NCBI GenBank assembly: GCA_963969595.1
Contig: OZ018408.1
Location: forward strand, 38,316,108 to 38,380,107
Length of the DNA: 64,000 nt
Direction: 5' to 3'
Origin: Neckera pumila
Taxonomy: Eukaryota; Streptophyta; Bryopsida; Hypnales; Neckeraceae
Position numbers and translations under genes: made by a program. The notes beneath the pieces were generated by a model that searched no databases, had not been told where the DNA came from, and saw only the letters and a list, made by a program, of their open reading frames with translations. The stretch's first letter is position 1. Every line of letters begins with the position of its first letter. This document shows positions 34,901-45,167 of this stretch, one piece after another.

Positions 34901-37666
34901 ATATAGCGGGTTCGAAAAATCTTTCACTTTTAAACCCTGGTTTACGTAGATGATGTTCATTGACCCTTAAGTGATAAGAAGAGATGTGTGATTCAGTTAC
35001 TGAATCACAGAAATCGTAATTTTCAGAAGTCTCAACAGCCATTTATCCTCATCATTGTTATCTGTTTTCATCATCGCTAACTAACCTCGTGGCGCCTCAC
35101 TGGCAGCGCCCGATTTCTTACGCATATCTTCAACAAAGTACATAGCAACTCATGTGAACATATTCACGCACAATCTGCTAGCATACACCTTCCTTTGCAA
35201 ACTGATAATCATACGAAAGATTCCTTTTTTTTTTACAATGTTGATTAATATCTGCAGATGACAAACACAAGGAGCACATAGGTTTAAATAAAGTACGTAC
35301 GTCCTACTATACCGACATAATTTAATCTATAATTACAAAGTGCACGTGGTCTGACGATGTCCATGAAATCCACCAATGTCATCGAACATGCAAACGACTT
35401 ACTACAAGTTACAAAATTCTTCCTTTGCGATGGACGATTTAGAATCAAAGACATACCTCATGTGGAAGACGACCAAGTTCAGCCATAAACACATCACAAA
35501 CTTGCTTGTATGTTGAAACGGGGCACTTATCCAACATTGATGCCCGCATAATTTTTACATACTCCTCAGGCAACAGGTAATCCTGCAAAGATAGTTATGA
35601 TACTTAAGAAACCCCAAATGGCCTTCACAAGAATTAAATTTGAATTACCTCTTCAATACCATAGAACTTGCAGAAACAACACAACGAAGGGAAGCTCGTA
35701 AATGACAATGCTCAAAACCACGAAAACTCAGATAAACCACCGGATTATGGTACTGTACTAGAAACTTCAATTAAGAATAGAATCACTTACCAATTGACCA
35801 ATGTGCTGACCGAGCTTGATATAAATCCCACCATTTTTGAAAATCAAGGCTTGCAACCTATTGGCACAGCGCACATGTGCTTCATGCCTAGCTACTTCTC
35901 GCTCGGTACTCCCCTCCACGAGACCATGCAATGAATACTGGTAATCTGCCAGAAAATGCAAATTGAAGTTGATCATCTACGTCTAAATAATGAAATTCAG
36001 TACACTCTTCCTCATCTGACGAACATCTCCAGAAATAAAGAATACATATTTGCAGATAAACAATGAGAACGAGAAAAAGCACCGTGAAACCAGGGTCCAG
36101 ATTTCCAAAATTGTGAGATGTATCATAATAATTTAATGGTGATATATAATTAAGAGTTGTAATATGATCCATAGAACGTATCCATATGGTTATATGTTAG
36201 TCAATTGCTACACTAACCGATATTATTCAATAAAGTTTCAGATTGAAATTGAAAATTCTTCTTAAAATTGACTAAAGATTGAATACTTAATTTTCACAAG
36301 ATTTATTTCAAAATGTTAAGTCCTAATTATGGCGATTTCTTGAGATTGTTACTATACTTATTTATTCAAGTCCTTTTCGAAGGGACATTCTTTGAACTTG
36401 AACTTGAAAAAGAGGTCAAACATACTCATACCCCTTAAACCTTAGAAGATTTGTGAATTGAAGTTGTGTAAATCTATACTGTACAAATGTAAACAAGAAT
36501 CTACAGATATTTAGATGGATGCGAAACAAAGATTCTGGGGACATGTTTGTGTTCATACGTTCCTCAAAACATGAACGTCTGGACTCTGGAGCTTTGGGGT
36601 CTAATACAAAAAAATACCAAATCTCGTATTCAGGCTGTTCGGCATCGTTCCCAGAATCACTAGGCACAGAAAATGACAACTACGCAGGGACTACTACCAC
36701 TATCAAATTGAATTCACGTTGCACAGCACCACAATAATCAAACAGTACCGAAATGAAAGCGTTCACTCTCAGGATTGCTCTAGCATTCAAAACAAACTCA
36801 CCAAGATCAAGCCCTAAGCTGCTCAGTCAATTAGCAGATTACAGAGACTGACTCAAACCGAAGCTGAGTACTGTATATCAACAAGGCAACATCTGCGGTA
36901 CTATGTTCACTAAAAATTTTGCCAAAACTTCCAACCTGGAACTCTTCCAAGCCTAAGACTCACGTCACTCAGTTCAAACAGAAACATCGAAAGAGATCCA
37001 ACAGACCTAGAACTACAGACCAAGGAAACACTCCACGCAATAGAAAATTGTAAGCCACTTCCGACGCAATCTGTTTTGGATGACGGAGATCCACCCAACC
37101 ACTCGCGAGAAAAAAGTAGACAGAGCAGGAGAACGAACTAGACGAAAGAAGGCAAACCCAAAACGAAATCGCTCAAATCTTTCCGCGCAAGAATTTAGTA
37201 ACAATCAATCCTCGAAACCAGCTCGCCACCTCTCCAATCCAAATCGAGCGCGACCCACAACATTTTCCCCTTCCTAACAAACAACCCAGATTGAATCCCA
37301 TCATCGTTGCATCTTCTAACCTGCAATCACCGCCACCGCAGTGATCACGTCCCGCGTCAACCGCACCGGAATGGAATACAACATGGTGGCCCTCCGCACC
37401 GGGTGCTCTCCATTGGCCACCCAGGCCGCAGCTCCCACCACGCCCGTGCCCACGAGGAGCGTTCCGAGCCTCCTCGTCCATCCTTTCGGATTCGGATTCG
37501 GATTCGCCCCTGCCGCAGCAACCGCAGCAGTTGCAGTTGCAAACCCCCTTCCAGTTCGAGAAACCTCGGAAATTCGCTGGGAGAAATCGGGAAAAAGACC
37601 AGAGGAGGGTGGATGACGAAGCGCGCTGCTAGTTAGTGCCGACAAGCGGCGACGCGCTTGATGCAT
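31901..37666 (-). CDS. ABC1K: ABC1/ADCK1-type atypical kinase, complete, twelve exons
   Basis: Exons on the minus strand: 37321-37666, 35791-35945, 35457-35582, 34778-34873, 34487-34587, 34248-34284, 33889-34107, 33591-33681, 33316-33407, 32783-32962, 32345-32458, 31901-32098. They join in phase to 584 residues with ATG at 37664-37666. The product belongs to the ABC1/UbiB kinase-like family, nearest to ADCK1 by motif and by the ELDFLNEG and LLDHGLY signatures. The family acts in mitochondria or plastids in quinone and lipid homeostasis. The N-terminus is Arg- and Ser-rich with almost no acidic residues, like an organellar presequence, and a hydrophobic stretch follows at about 68-83. Then come IYIKLGQ (KxGQ, 156-162), the Ala-rich loop ASASLAQVH (220-228), the nucleotide lysine in LAVK (241), ELDFLNEGKN (288-297), HCDPHAAN with catalytic Asp378, and LLDHG with Asp401. 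All key residues are present. Introns are about 80-1,375 bp. Confidence 0.92.
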
Positions 37667-38067
37667 GGCTGATGAAGCTCGGAGCTAGTAAAGCTCGCTG
37701 CGCTACTCTGCATCAGCTCATGGCGCGGGGAAGTGAATAAGCTTAGTGATGTGGCTTGTGGGAGGAAACCCTAAAAGAGTGAATTGGGGACGACGACGAT
37801 GGTGGCGTGGAGGAGCTGTGGCCGCGGGAAAGACGCGCCGCCGTCAGTTAGTGGCAGTTGACAGTTGGCGTCCACGGTGGCAGCGTTTCCTTTCAGTCGG
37901 CAGCATTCAGTTGACCGAGGCTCAAGGACAGCCCCTTTCAGAGGGCATGAAAAAATTAAGTAAAAAATAAATCTTCCGAAAATGAACATTTGGCTAAAAA
38001 CCTTGAAACAGGTGTGCCCTGTGCCACAGTACGGAGCACAATACATTAAGTTAGCATGGATTTTTTA
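37667..38067. other. GC-richer upstream region of the ABC1-type kinase gene
   Basis: Composition stays GC-rich across the first exon and about 250 bp beyond it, then drops abruptly near 37950. This fits a promoter and 5' leader for the minus-strand gene. Open frames here (for example 37746-37970) are Trp/Arg-rich and look accidental. Confidence 0.4.
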
Positions 38068-38690
38068 CCTATATTTATACACCTAATTTGTTTGTTTGTT
38101 ATGTTGAGATCTCCCGGATTGTGCGTCCCCCGGCCGCATGCTTGGTACCGTCAGAAAGCCCTCGGCAAGGAGGGGTGCACGGGCTTGGTTTCATGGCGTT
38201 TGGACCTATGGTGCGGAAGTTATTGAATTTCAAAGTATTTATGAATCAAAAAAATTAGAAAATTACTTTTACTTTGATTTTGGTTGTGTTCTTGGTACCG
38301 TTGGAAAGCTCTTGGCGAGGAGGGGTGGACAGTTTTTGTTTTGTGGCGTTTGAAATGATGGTGTAAAAGTTTTTGAATTTCAAGTTTTTATATCAGTAAA
38401 AAAATAAAAAAATGACTTTTCCTTTCGTTTTGGTTGTGGCAACAGCATAGGCACACTAGTAAAAGTAAAGTTAAAGTAATTTTTTAATTTTTTAAATCAG
38501 TTAAAATTTGAAATTCATATCTTTCTTTCAGTGAGTGGAACGCCACAAAACAAAATGACCGTGCATCCCTCCTTGTTGAGGCTTTCCGATGGAACCAAGA
38601 ATGCTACTAGGAGATGCACAGTCCAGGAGATTTCATTATAACAAACAAACAAAATAAACAACCTCATTTGAGGTATAGATATTTTTTTTT
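38068..38690. mobile_element. non-autonomous element with long inverted ends and an internal ~150-bp duplication
   Basis: TTTGTTTGTTTGTTAT, then GATCTCC and CTTGGTACCGTCAGAAAGCC on the left match the reverse complement of the right side (GGCTTTCCGATGGAACCAAG to TAACAAACAAACAAA) over more than 150 bp. The left arm is followed by a second direct copy (about 38140-38288 and 38289-38440), both containing CTTGGTACCGT, GAGGGGTG and TGGCGTTTG. Borders are approximate and no clear target duplication was found. Confidence 0.55.
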
Positions 38691-39034
38691 TGCACTAGAA
38701 GGCTCCAAAAAAGTGTGCATGGACATACAAGGTCCAGTGAAATAATAGCGGGGCAAAAGTGACATGGGTTTACCAGGGCCAGGGTTGTGTGTCAGCTAGC
38801 TCTAGGACATCCGTGGCGAGATGAATGTTTTGAATCATTGTTGGAAGCCGTCAATAACTTTTCATCCCCTTTGTTTTCAATTACTTTTAGTCACCTCTAT
38901 CAATTATTTATTGTCCAACTACTTCTCAAGAATTCAAAATCTTTAAGGTACCCATTGTTATTCTTAACTCTACTTCCATTAATGTCAATTAAATTACTTA
39001 CAATATATAGGTGCGCGGTTGTAAGTTAAGTTGT
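38691..39034. other. unannotated spacer
   Basis: A short plus-strand frame (38787-39029) starts with a hydrophilic stretch (GHPWRDECFESLLEAVNNFS) but has no recognised domain or splice context. Confidence 0.3.
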
Positions 39035-39961
39035 TCAACCCCTAAAGGACTGAGGTGATTTTCCTACCAAAAAACATTCAAAACTGTCATTTCTATTGCA
39101 AAGAGAAAAGAGTTAAAAAAAAAAATTTTGCATATCCAACCGTAAGATCTTATACTTGACTAGTATATGAATATGTGGAAGAAATTTCAGAAACTTTGAC
39201 CACGTAGATTGCAAGATATATGTATATAAAGTGAAGAAAACAAGTTTTTTTCCACCTTGCTTGACTAGATTTTTTGGCTTTGAATCTTTTTAGTTCAAAT
39301 TTTTTGCACTACTGATTTTGATTTTCTACTTGTTTATGTTAAGTAGTTGAGTTGAGAATCTACCAAAAAACTTTAGGAAAAAAAGCACTTAAGTTTCACT
39401 CATTAAAAAATTGTTAAGTAGAGGTCGGTTCAAGATTGAATTAAAAACGAAATTGTTAATAGCTTTTAGATGGAATTGAATCACAATAATCCCAATAGTG
39501 ATTGTTCTAACCAGAAAATCTAACCCTTTCTAACAAAAAAACTTGAAAAATTTGAAAAATTACATTCAAAAATGAATTCTACAACTTATTTTTTCAAGAA
39601 GATGCTTAGATTGCCCAAAAAACTAAGGTTGTCCATAACTTTCTCATTATTAGTCCAAATTGAATGAAACAAAGCTTCACATGTAGACAAAAATATAATC
39701 TTTGAGGAGAAAATTTGAAAAAAAAATATTTTGACTTTTTGTGATTTTTTTTGTGCTGCCCGCAAAATTCCAATTTTACTTATTGTGCCATAACTTTTGC
39801 TCCTGGGCATCAATTAAATTAAAAATTATATGTTCGCAAAGATCTCGCAAAAATACACAACCTCAAAAAATCCCAAAAAATATTACTAAAAATTGAGATC
39901 GTAGGAACCTGCCCGGACCCAAATTGTCCCCCGAGGGGACAACCGGTCCTTTAGGGGTTAA
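39035..39961 (+). mobile_element. TTAA transposon, family A (927 bp)
   Basis: The left end is TCAACCCCTAAAGGACTGAG and the right end is GGTCCTTTAGGGGTTAA. The subterminal palindrome TTGTCCCCCGAGGGGACAA sits at 39924-39942. It is full length and closely matches 50181-51098. No transposase frame is present. Confidence 0.75.
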
Positions 39962-40129
39962 GTATCTATCAGTAATGACAAATACTAAATTCAGGGAGAT
40001 TGTCAAAAATTTCTCATTGTCATTGTATCAAGGATAGTTCAAATAATAACCTACTATTTTTAATTATTGCTTTGCTTAATCTACCTATTAATTACCTCTT
40101 TACTTTAATTATTGTACATTCTTCATTAG

Positions 40130-40500
40130 AAACAAAATGGGGCCAAAAGAGGGCTGCCTTACTGTGTTGGAAGCATTTGCATTCTCAAGTACTTTGCTAC
40201 ATTAGAACGTTGTTCGCAAGCTACTACGATCACGATGAGCCATTAAGATCAAAAGCCAAGAGAACTAGGAGTGGAGTTTGAAATCCAAATGTAAACTGTG
40301 CATTCGTGGGAATCATACTTTGTTGTGTGGTTTGGCAGGAATCACGCTTCTCAGAACCTTCAATGAACGCTTTCAGACAGGGTTTGCAAGGAAGATAAAA
40401 AAGCCAGAAGGTAAAAGATGGGATGGCAAGATCCAATTTGCAAAAGAAAGGCACGGAAATACAATTGAAGTTTTTAGAACAAGGTGGCAAGCATAACTGT
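40130..40500 (+). other. less AT-rich segment with a short unidentified frame
   Basis: 40278-40496 encodes 72 residues including CKLCIRGNHTLLCG and QFAKERHGNTIEVFRTRWQA. Composition is closer to genes than to the surrounding repeats. No family is recognised and no convincing splice sites flank it, so this may be a gene fragment. Confidence 0.2.
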
Positions 40501-40577
40501 ACTGCATGAATGTGCGGGAACTTTCAAGGGAACTTGCCGCCCCCATAAGCTAACTTCTTCTCTAATGCAAATGGAAT

Positions 40578-40582
<5 letters not shown>

Positions 40583-40613
<31 letters not shown>
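40583..40613. repeat. TA microsatellite
   Basis: An uninterrupted run of about fifteen TA units. Confidence 0.9.
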
Positions 40614-40616
<3 letters not shown>

Positions 40617-40789
40617 TATTTTTTTTAAATAAATGAATCAAAATTTCATTGCACAGAAAACAATTTAGTTTGAATGCATAATGGACATTTTGAACAGATA
40701 GTGGACTTGCAAGGCCATGATTTAACAATGTGCCATGGTAATTAATCAACCCATATTAGATAGTGCATTTGAAGTACATATATAGTACC

Positions 40790-41708
40790 ATTGTCCCTTT
40801 GAGGGACAAAATAGACTTTAGGTAGGTTTCTATGACCTCAATTTTTGATGAAACTATTTGAAACTTTTTCATAAGATAGAAGAATTTATTAGCTTTGAGG
40901 GAATATAAATTTTATTTCAGTTGGTGCCCAAGAGCAAAAGTTATACCACAAAAAGACTAGAATCCAACTTGGTGGGCAACACAAAAAAATTGCAAAAAGT
41001 AAATATTAAAACTTTTTTAAAAAAAAAATCCAAAAATATTATATTTTTGTCTACATGTGAAGCTTTGATTCATTCTATTTGGACTAGTAATGAGAATACT
41101 AAAGGACAATCTTGTTTCGAGCAATCTAAGTATCTTTTTGAAAAAATAATTTATAGAATTCATTTCTGAATGCAATTTCCACAATTTTCAAAAAAATTGT
41201 TTGACAAGGTTAAATTTGCTTGCTGAAACAATCTTACCACTAAGATTGTTTTGTTTCAATCCCATCTTAGAGTTATTAACGATTTAGTTTTCTTTCAAAC
41301 TTGGATCTATTTCAATTTAACAACGTTTTAAGGAATGAAAATTAAGTTTTTTGTTTTTGTTTTTGTTTTAATTCCTAGACTTTCAATTTAATTCTTCAAT
41401 ACAAATAAATTTAATTTGGAGTCTGCAGTAAAAAAATTTCCACAAATGGCAATCAAATTCATCTGAAATTGCAATCTGGTGTCCAAAAAAAACTTATATT
41501 TTCTAACGACAAGTGCTAATATCTTATAATCTCTACGGTCAAATTTCATGAAATTTTGACCAAATGCTCTCAAACAAGTGAAGTACAAGATCTTATGGTT
41601 AGATTCTAATAAAATGTTTTTTCTGCTTTTTTGGGTGAACACAACAAAAATTGCAATTTTGAGTGGTTTTTGCCCAAAAAAATGGCCTTTTTCCTTCAAG
41701 GGTTGAGA
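40790..41708 (-). mobile_element. TTAA transposon, family A, reversed, both ends eroded
   Basis: It starts near TTGTCCCTTTGAGGGAC (the reversed subterminal palindrome) and ends in AATGGCCTTTTTCCTTCAAGGGTTGA. The interior matches 27999-28500 and the reverse of 39035-39961. The terminal TTAA is lost on the left and changed on the right. Confidence 0.6.
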
Positions 41709-41823
41709 AATTACAAAATTAATACACTTCATCAACTTTCTCCAATAAACATAAGTCCTAAGTTTTCAATCCGATATGTCTCCTTTTCAAAGATATGCTA
41801 CCCTAAGCCCCCATACCACCTTT

Positions 41824-43567
41824 TTAACCCCTAAAGGACCAAACACCATTTTTTGACAACATAGCAATTTCGGGCAGCTCACTATGAATGGAAACTTTAT
41901 TTTTTTTCTTTAAAATTTTTACACAAGATGTTCCCAAGGAGTAGCTTGAAGGTCCAACAATTTTCATAATTTTTGACTATATGACTAAAAAGTTATTGCA
42001 TGATATGTAATTTTCAGTCTTTAATGAGCAACCCGGGCAGCTCAAAAAAATTCTTTAAAAATAATTTTTTTGAAAAATAAAATTTTGAAAGCGATTTTGT
42101 AGATTTATGTATACTTGAAAAGCTTTGAATCATTCCATTTGAATTAATGAGTCAAAAGTTATGAGGAGTTTTAGATTGAAGATAGTTATGGAATCTCTAC
42201 TCTAAAATAAACTTTGAAGTCCTTTATTGAACCATATTTTCAATATTTTTGAAAACAAAACAAAACGTGGGTGTAGGTTGTTTATTACAATATTACAACT
42301 GTTGGGACTGGCAATTCTCAATTCCATAACAAAACTCTTGACAATTTAGTATTTTGAGTCATTCTCTACCTCTTCTTACTTCCTATTTTTTTCCTATATG
42401 TTGTACAATTCCAAATGATCTAAAAATTTTCAAACATGTAGTCAACTTGCCATGAAGAATGAATCCAAAGAGTAACCACCATTTTAAACATTTTTTCATA
42501 CAAATGTAACCTTGTGAAGTGCAACTGCCCAGATTTTCGCAGGGACAAAAAAAGTTTTTTTTTCAATTCAAATGTTAATATCTTGCAATCCACATAGTGG
42601 AAAATTCTGAAATTTTTTCCACATCTTCTTAACCCCTAAGTGCCTAAGCCTTTCCAAGTGTGTTCTTCCTATGAAAAAAGAGCATGGACTTATAATTATC
42701 CCCAATGACCCAAATTGCTTTTTTTTTCAAAATCTAACCTTATAGATGTTTAAAGAGCTAGCTTATTAGCATGTATACCAATTTTGAGTGCAAAAGTGCA
42801 TAGGAGTTGTGAGATCATAACAAGAGAAATGTGTATTTTCTAATTTTAGTATGCTGCCCCTCCCCACAATGTTTGAAAAATTTGCATATAAATTTTTTTG
42901 GAAATTGGAGGTGACATGAACAACTACAAATTATATTAGCACACTAAAATACACTTTCAAATAACTTAATATCACATGAAAAGCTATCAAACTCATTACA
43001 CAATCCACCTTGCAATTGTTGAAATGCGATTTTTTTTATAAGCAGAAATCGCAAATAACTCCAAATCAACACTTGCATGTTTAAATTTTCAACGGTAAAA
43101 ATCATGAAAACACTTTACTCTTTCCATTGGGACAATTTTCAAAGCAAATGGATAAGCACAACTTTTTAGATCTCAAATCAAGTGAAATTGGCAAGCTTTG
43201 TTCAAAGCCGGGAAATCAAGTAAAATTTGCAAGCTTTACTCTTCCACTAATGATACATATATGCCTTTGAGGACCTCTCAAAAATAAAATATTTGCCTTT
43301 TTTTGTGAATAATAAAAGTTTCCAATAATTAACCTTTAATATTGCCCGTAAAAAAATTTTAACCAGTCAAAGGAATTTACCTGCCTATACCAAACAAGCC
43401 TTAAATTTTGGAGCACCCATATTTGGTCGCTCAGTCAGTTAGGGGTTAAATCAGTGTACTACAAGATCTTACAATTACATGTGTTCAAAAATGGATTTTT
43501 TTCTAAAATTTGGTACTTGTATTAAAAATGGCAGTTTGGGAGCAGTTTTGGTGAAAACATAGTCAAG
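41824..43567 (+). mobile_element. TTAA transposon, family B, split by a nested element
   Basis: It starts TTAACCCCTAAAGGACCAAA and matches 11747-12618 nearly throughout. The match breaks at CCACATCTTC (about 42628), where an 821-bp element is inserted, and resumes at TCAGTGTACTACAAGATC (43450). The right terminus after GGTGAAAACATAGTCA is lost, as in the 11747 copy. Confidence 0.7.
42629..43449 (+). mobile_element. TTAA transposon, subfamily C, nested in family B (821 bp)
   Basis: The left end is TTAACCCCTAAGTGCCTAAG. The right end is CGCTCAGTCAGTTAGGGGTTAA, whose inverse begins TTAACCCCTAACTGACTGAG. The interior is unlike families A and B. No transposase frame is present. Confidence 0.75.
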
Positions 43568-43743
43568 TAAGATTCGTTATTCAACCATGTTGTTGGCTTC
43601 CAAACTACCAATCCCTAAGATTAATAAACATATTAATATTTAACTTTGATACAAAGTTTGTTTATTAGCTAAAGGTTTGAAACCATTCAATTTGTAAATC
43701 GATGCCCTTGTATACTTGCAAACACAGAATCAAATATGCACTA

Positions 43744-43882
43744 AGGTAGGCACACCCACTACTGTCTGTGTACCTGATTCCGTTTGTCATGTCTGAGCAC
43801 AGTACAGTCTGGAAAAAAAATCCGAGCCTTTGCTACATACTATCAGAACATGGTAAACAAACAGTAGTGGGTGTGCCTACCT
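43744..43882. mobile_element. 139-bp MITE with perfect inverted ends and a TA duplication
   Basis: AGGTAGGCACACCCACTACT at the left is repeated exactly in inverted form at the right, with TA immediately outside on both sides (43742-43743, 43883-43884). The perfect match implies recent origin. A Tc1/mariner-type relation is inferred from the TA only. Confidence 0.7.
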
Positions 43883-43885
43883 TAG

Positions 43886-44195
43886 ACTAAGGTAAGAGGT
43901 CCATGAACCACTCATCTAAGAGCTGAAGCTGAATTTTGGGGAGGTAGAATTTCTTAAAACATTTTTCAGTAAATTTTTCTTGAAAGGCAAGAGAAATTGG
44001 CATCTAATCCAAGTGGTTTCATATTTTTTGAAGCTTTGTAGAATTAGTTATGAATTTCTGAAGTTGCAGAAAAGTGCATTTTTGTGGGCTCTAAAATCGA
44101 CCACCTCCTCAAATGCACACCACTTGTACATTGGAAAGTGCAAAATGTACCTCTAGAGCCTGATTGATTTAGAACCCACTCCATTTTAGAACCTG
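43886..44195. other. spacer between two MITEs
   Basis: No gene or repeat end is recognised. Confidence 0.35.
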
Positions 44196-44198
44196 TTA

Positions 44199-44688
44199 GA
44201 CCATCTACAATGCAACAACGACAAAAAGGCCCTGTAACAGTACATCACGGGCCATTCCACAAGGCCTCTTAAGTACCGATTCTTTCTTTGGAAAATTTGC
44301 CCCAATGCAAAGACAGCATCCAAACGTCAAATGGACTTTACGATATTATAAAAAAATAAAAATAAAAATAAAAATTTACGTTAAAGAAAGGATTTTTTAT
44401 GGAAACAAAGAAGGTTGAATTGATTAGCACACATACCAATAAACTTTTCTTGGCATCCATTGGCTACTACCACTTTTTGTCATGATGACTCCCATCAATC
44501 AACTTGCCGAGAGTTTTACCGGGGTTGGCAAAATGACAAAATATGCCGATCCCAGGGGGTCCCATAAAAAGACCTGAAAAGTGAAGGTCTCCATACCGAT
44601 TGCATTGGAGCACAATTTTAAATCAAAATTCTGTCCACCCTGCACAATGCTGATATTGTGCAAGGTGCCGGTTGCATTGCAGATGGTC
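44199..44688. mobile_element. 490-bp MITE with TTA target duplication (PIF/Harbinger-like)
   Basis: Ends are GACCATCTACAATGCAAC and, inverted, GACCATCTGCAATGCAAC, with TTA directly outside on both sides (44196-44198, 44689-44691). A 3-bp TTA duplication and a terminal G fit the Tourist/Harbinger group. Confidence 0.65.
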
Positions 44689-44691
44689 TTA

Positions 44692-45167
44692 CCTTAACAC
44701 CAACTAATATTCAAGCAGGTTCAATACATAAGGTAATTACACCTAATTGCAATCCTTCCCCAAAAGGAACATAGATAAATTCTTCCCTACAATGCACATG
44801 GTCAAAGCATGAGCCTACTGTCGACTTGAGGCACATCTGTAGTAATCAGCACATCTGTAGTAAGGTCCTATTAGAGGTTTAGGTAAAGGTACGTACACCA
44901 AAAAGCTTCCAAAGAAGCATCTGATAATGGTTTCTATTACTAGAGCACCTTCATTTTTATCGGTAAATGAGCATGTATATTTTGGACACTACGAATAAAT
45001 GTGAATTGTTTCTGTTCGTAAGGAGATGAGTATCCTACAAAATTGAGAAAACCTGGCCCATCATTCCAGTGCCAGACGGAATGAATAAGGGAGCTTCCGA
45101 TCGAAAGCAGCCAAAAACTAAAATCGATTCATTGAATTTCAAAACGTTATGAAGATTGAAGCGATGG
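44692..45167. other. 3' flank of the PRPP synthetase gene
   Basis: Downstream sequence of the minus-strand gene, presumably including its 3' untranslated part. No other feature is recognised. Confidence 0.4.

Noticed and set aside
37173..37636. Several long frames on both strands around the first exon of the kinase gene
   Set aside because: They are shadows of the GC-rich first exon. Only the frame starting at 37666 joins in phase to the conserved kinase exons.
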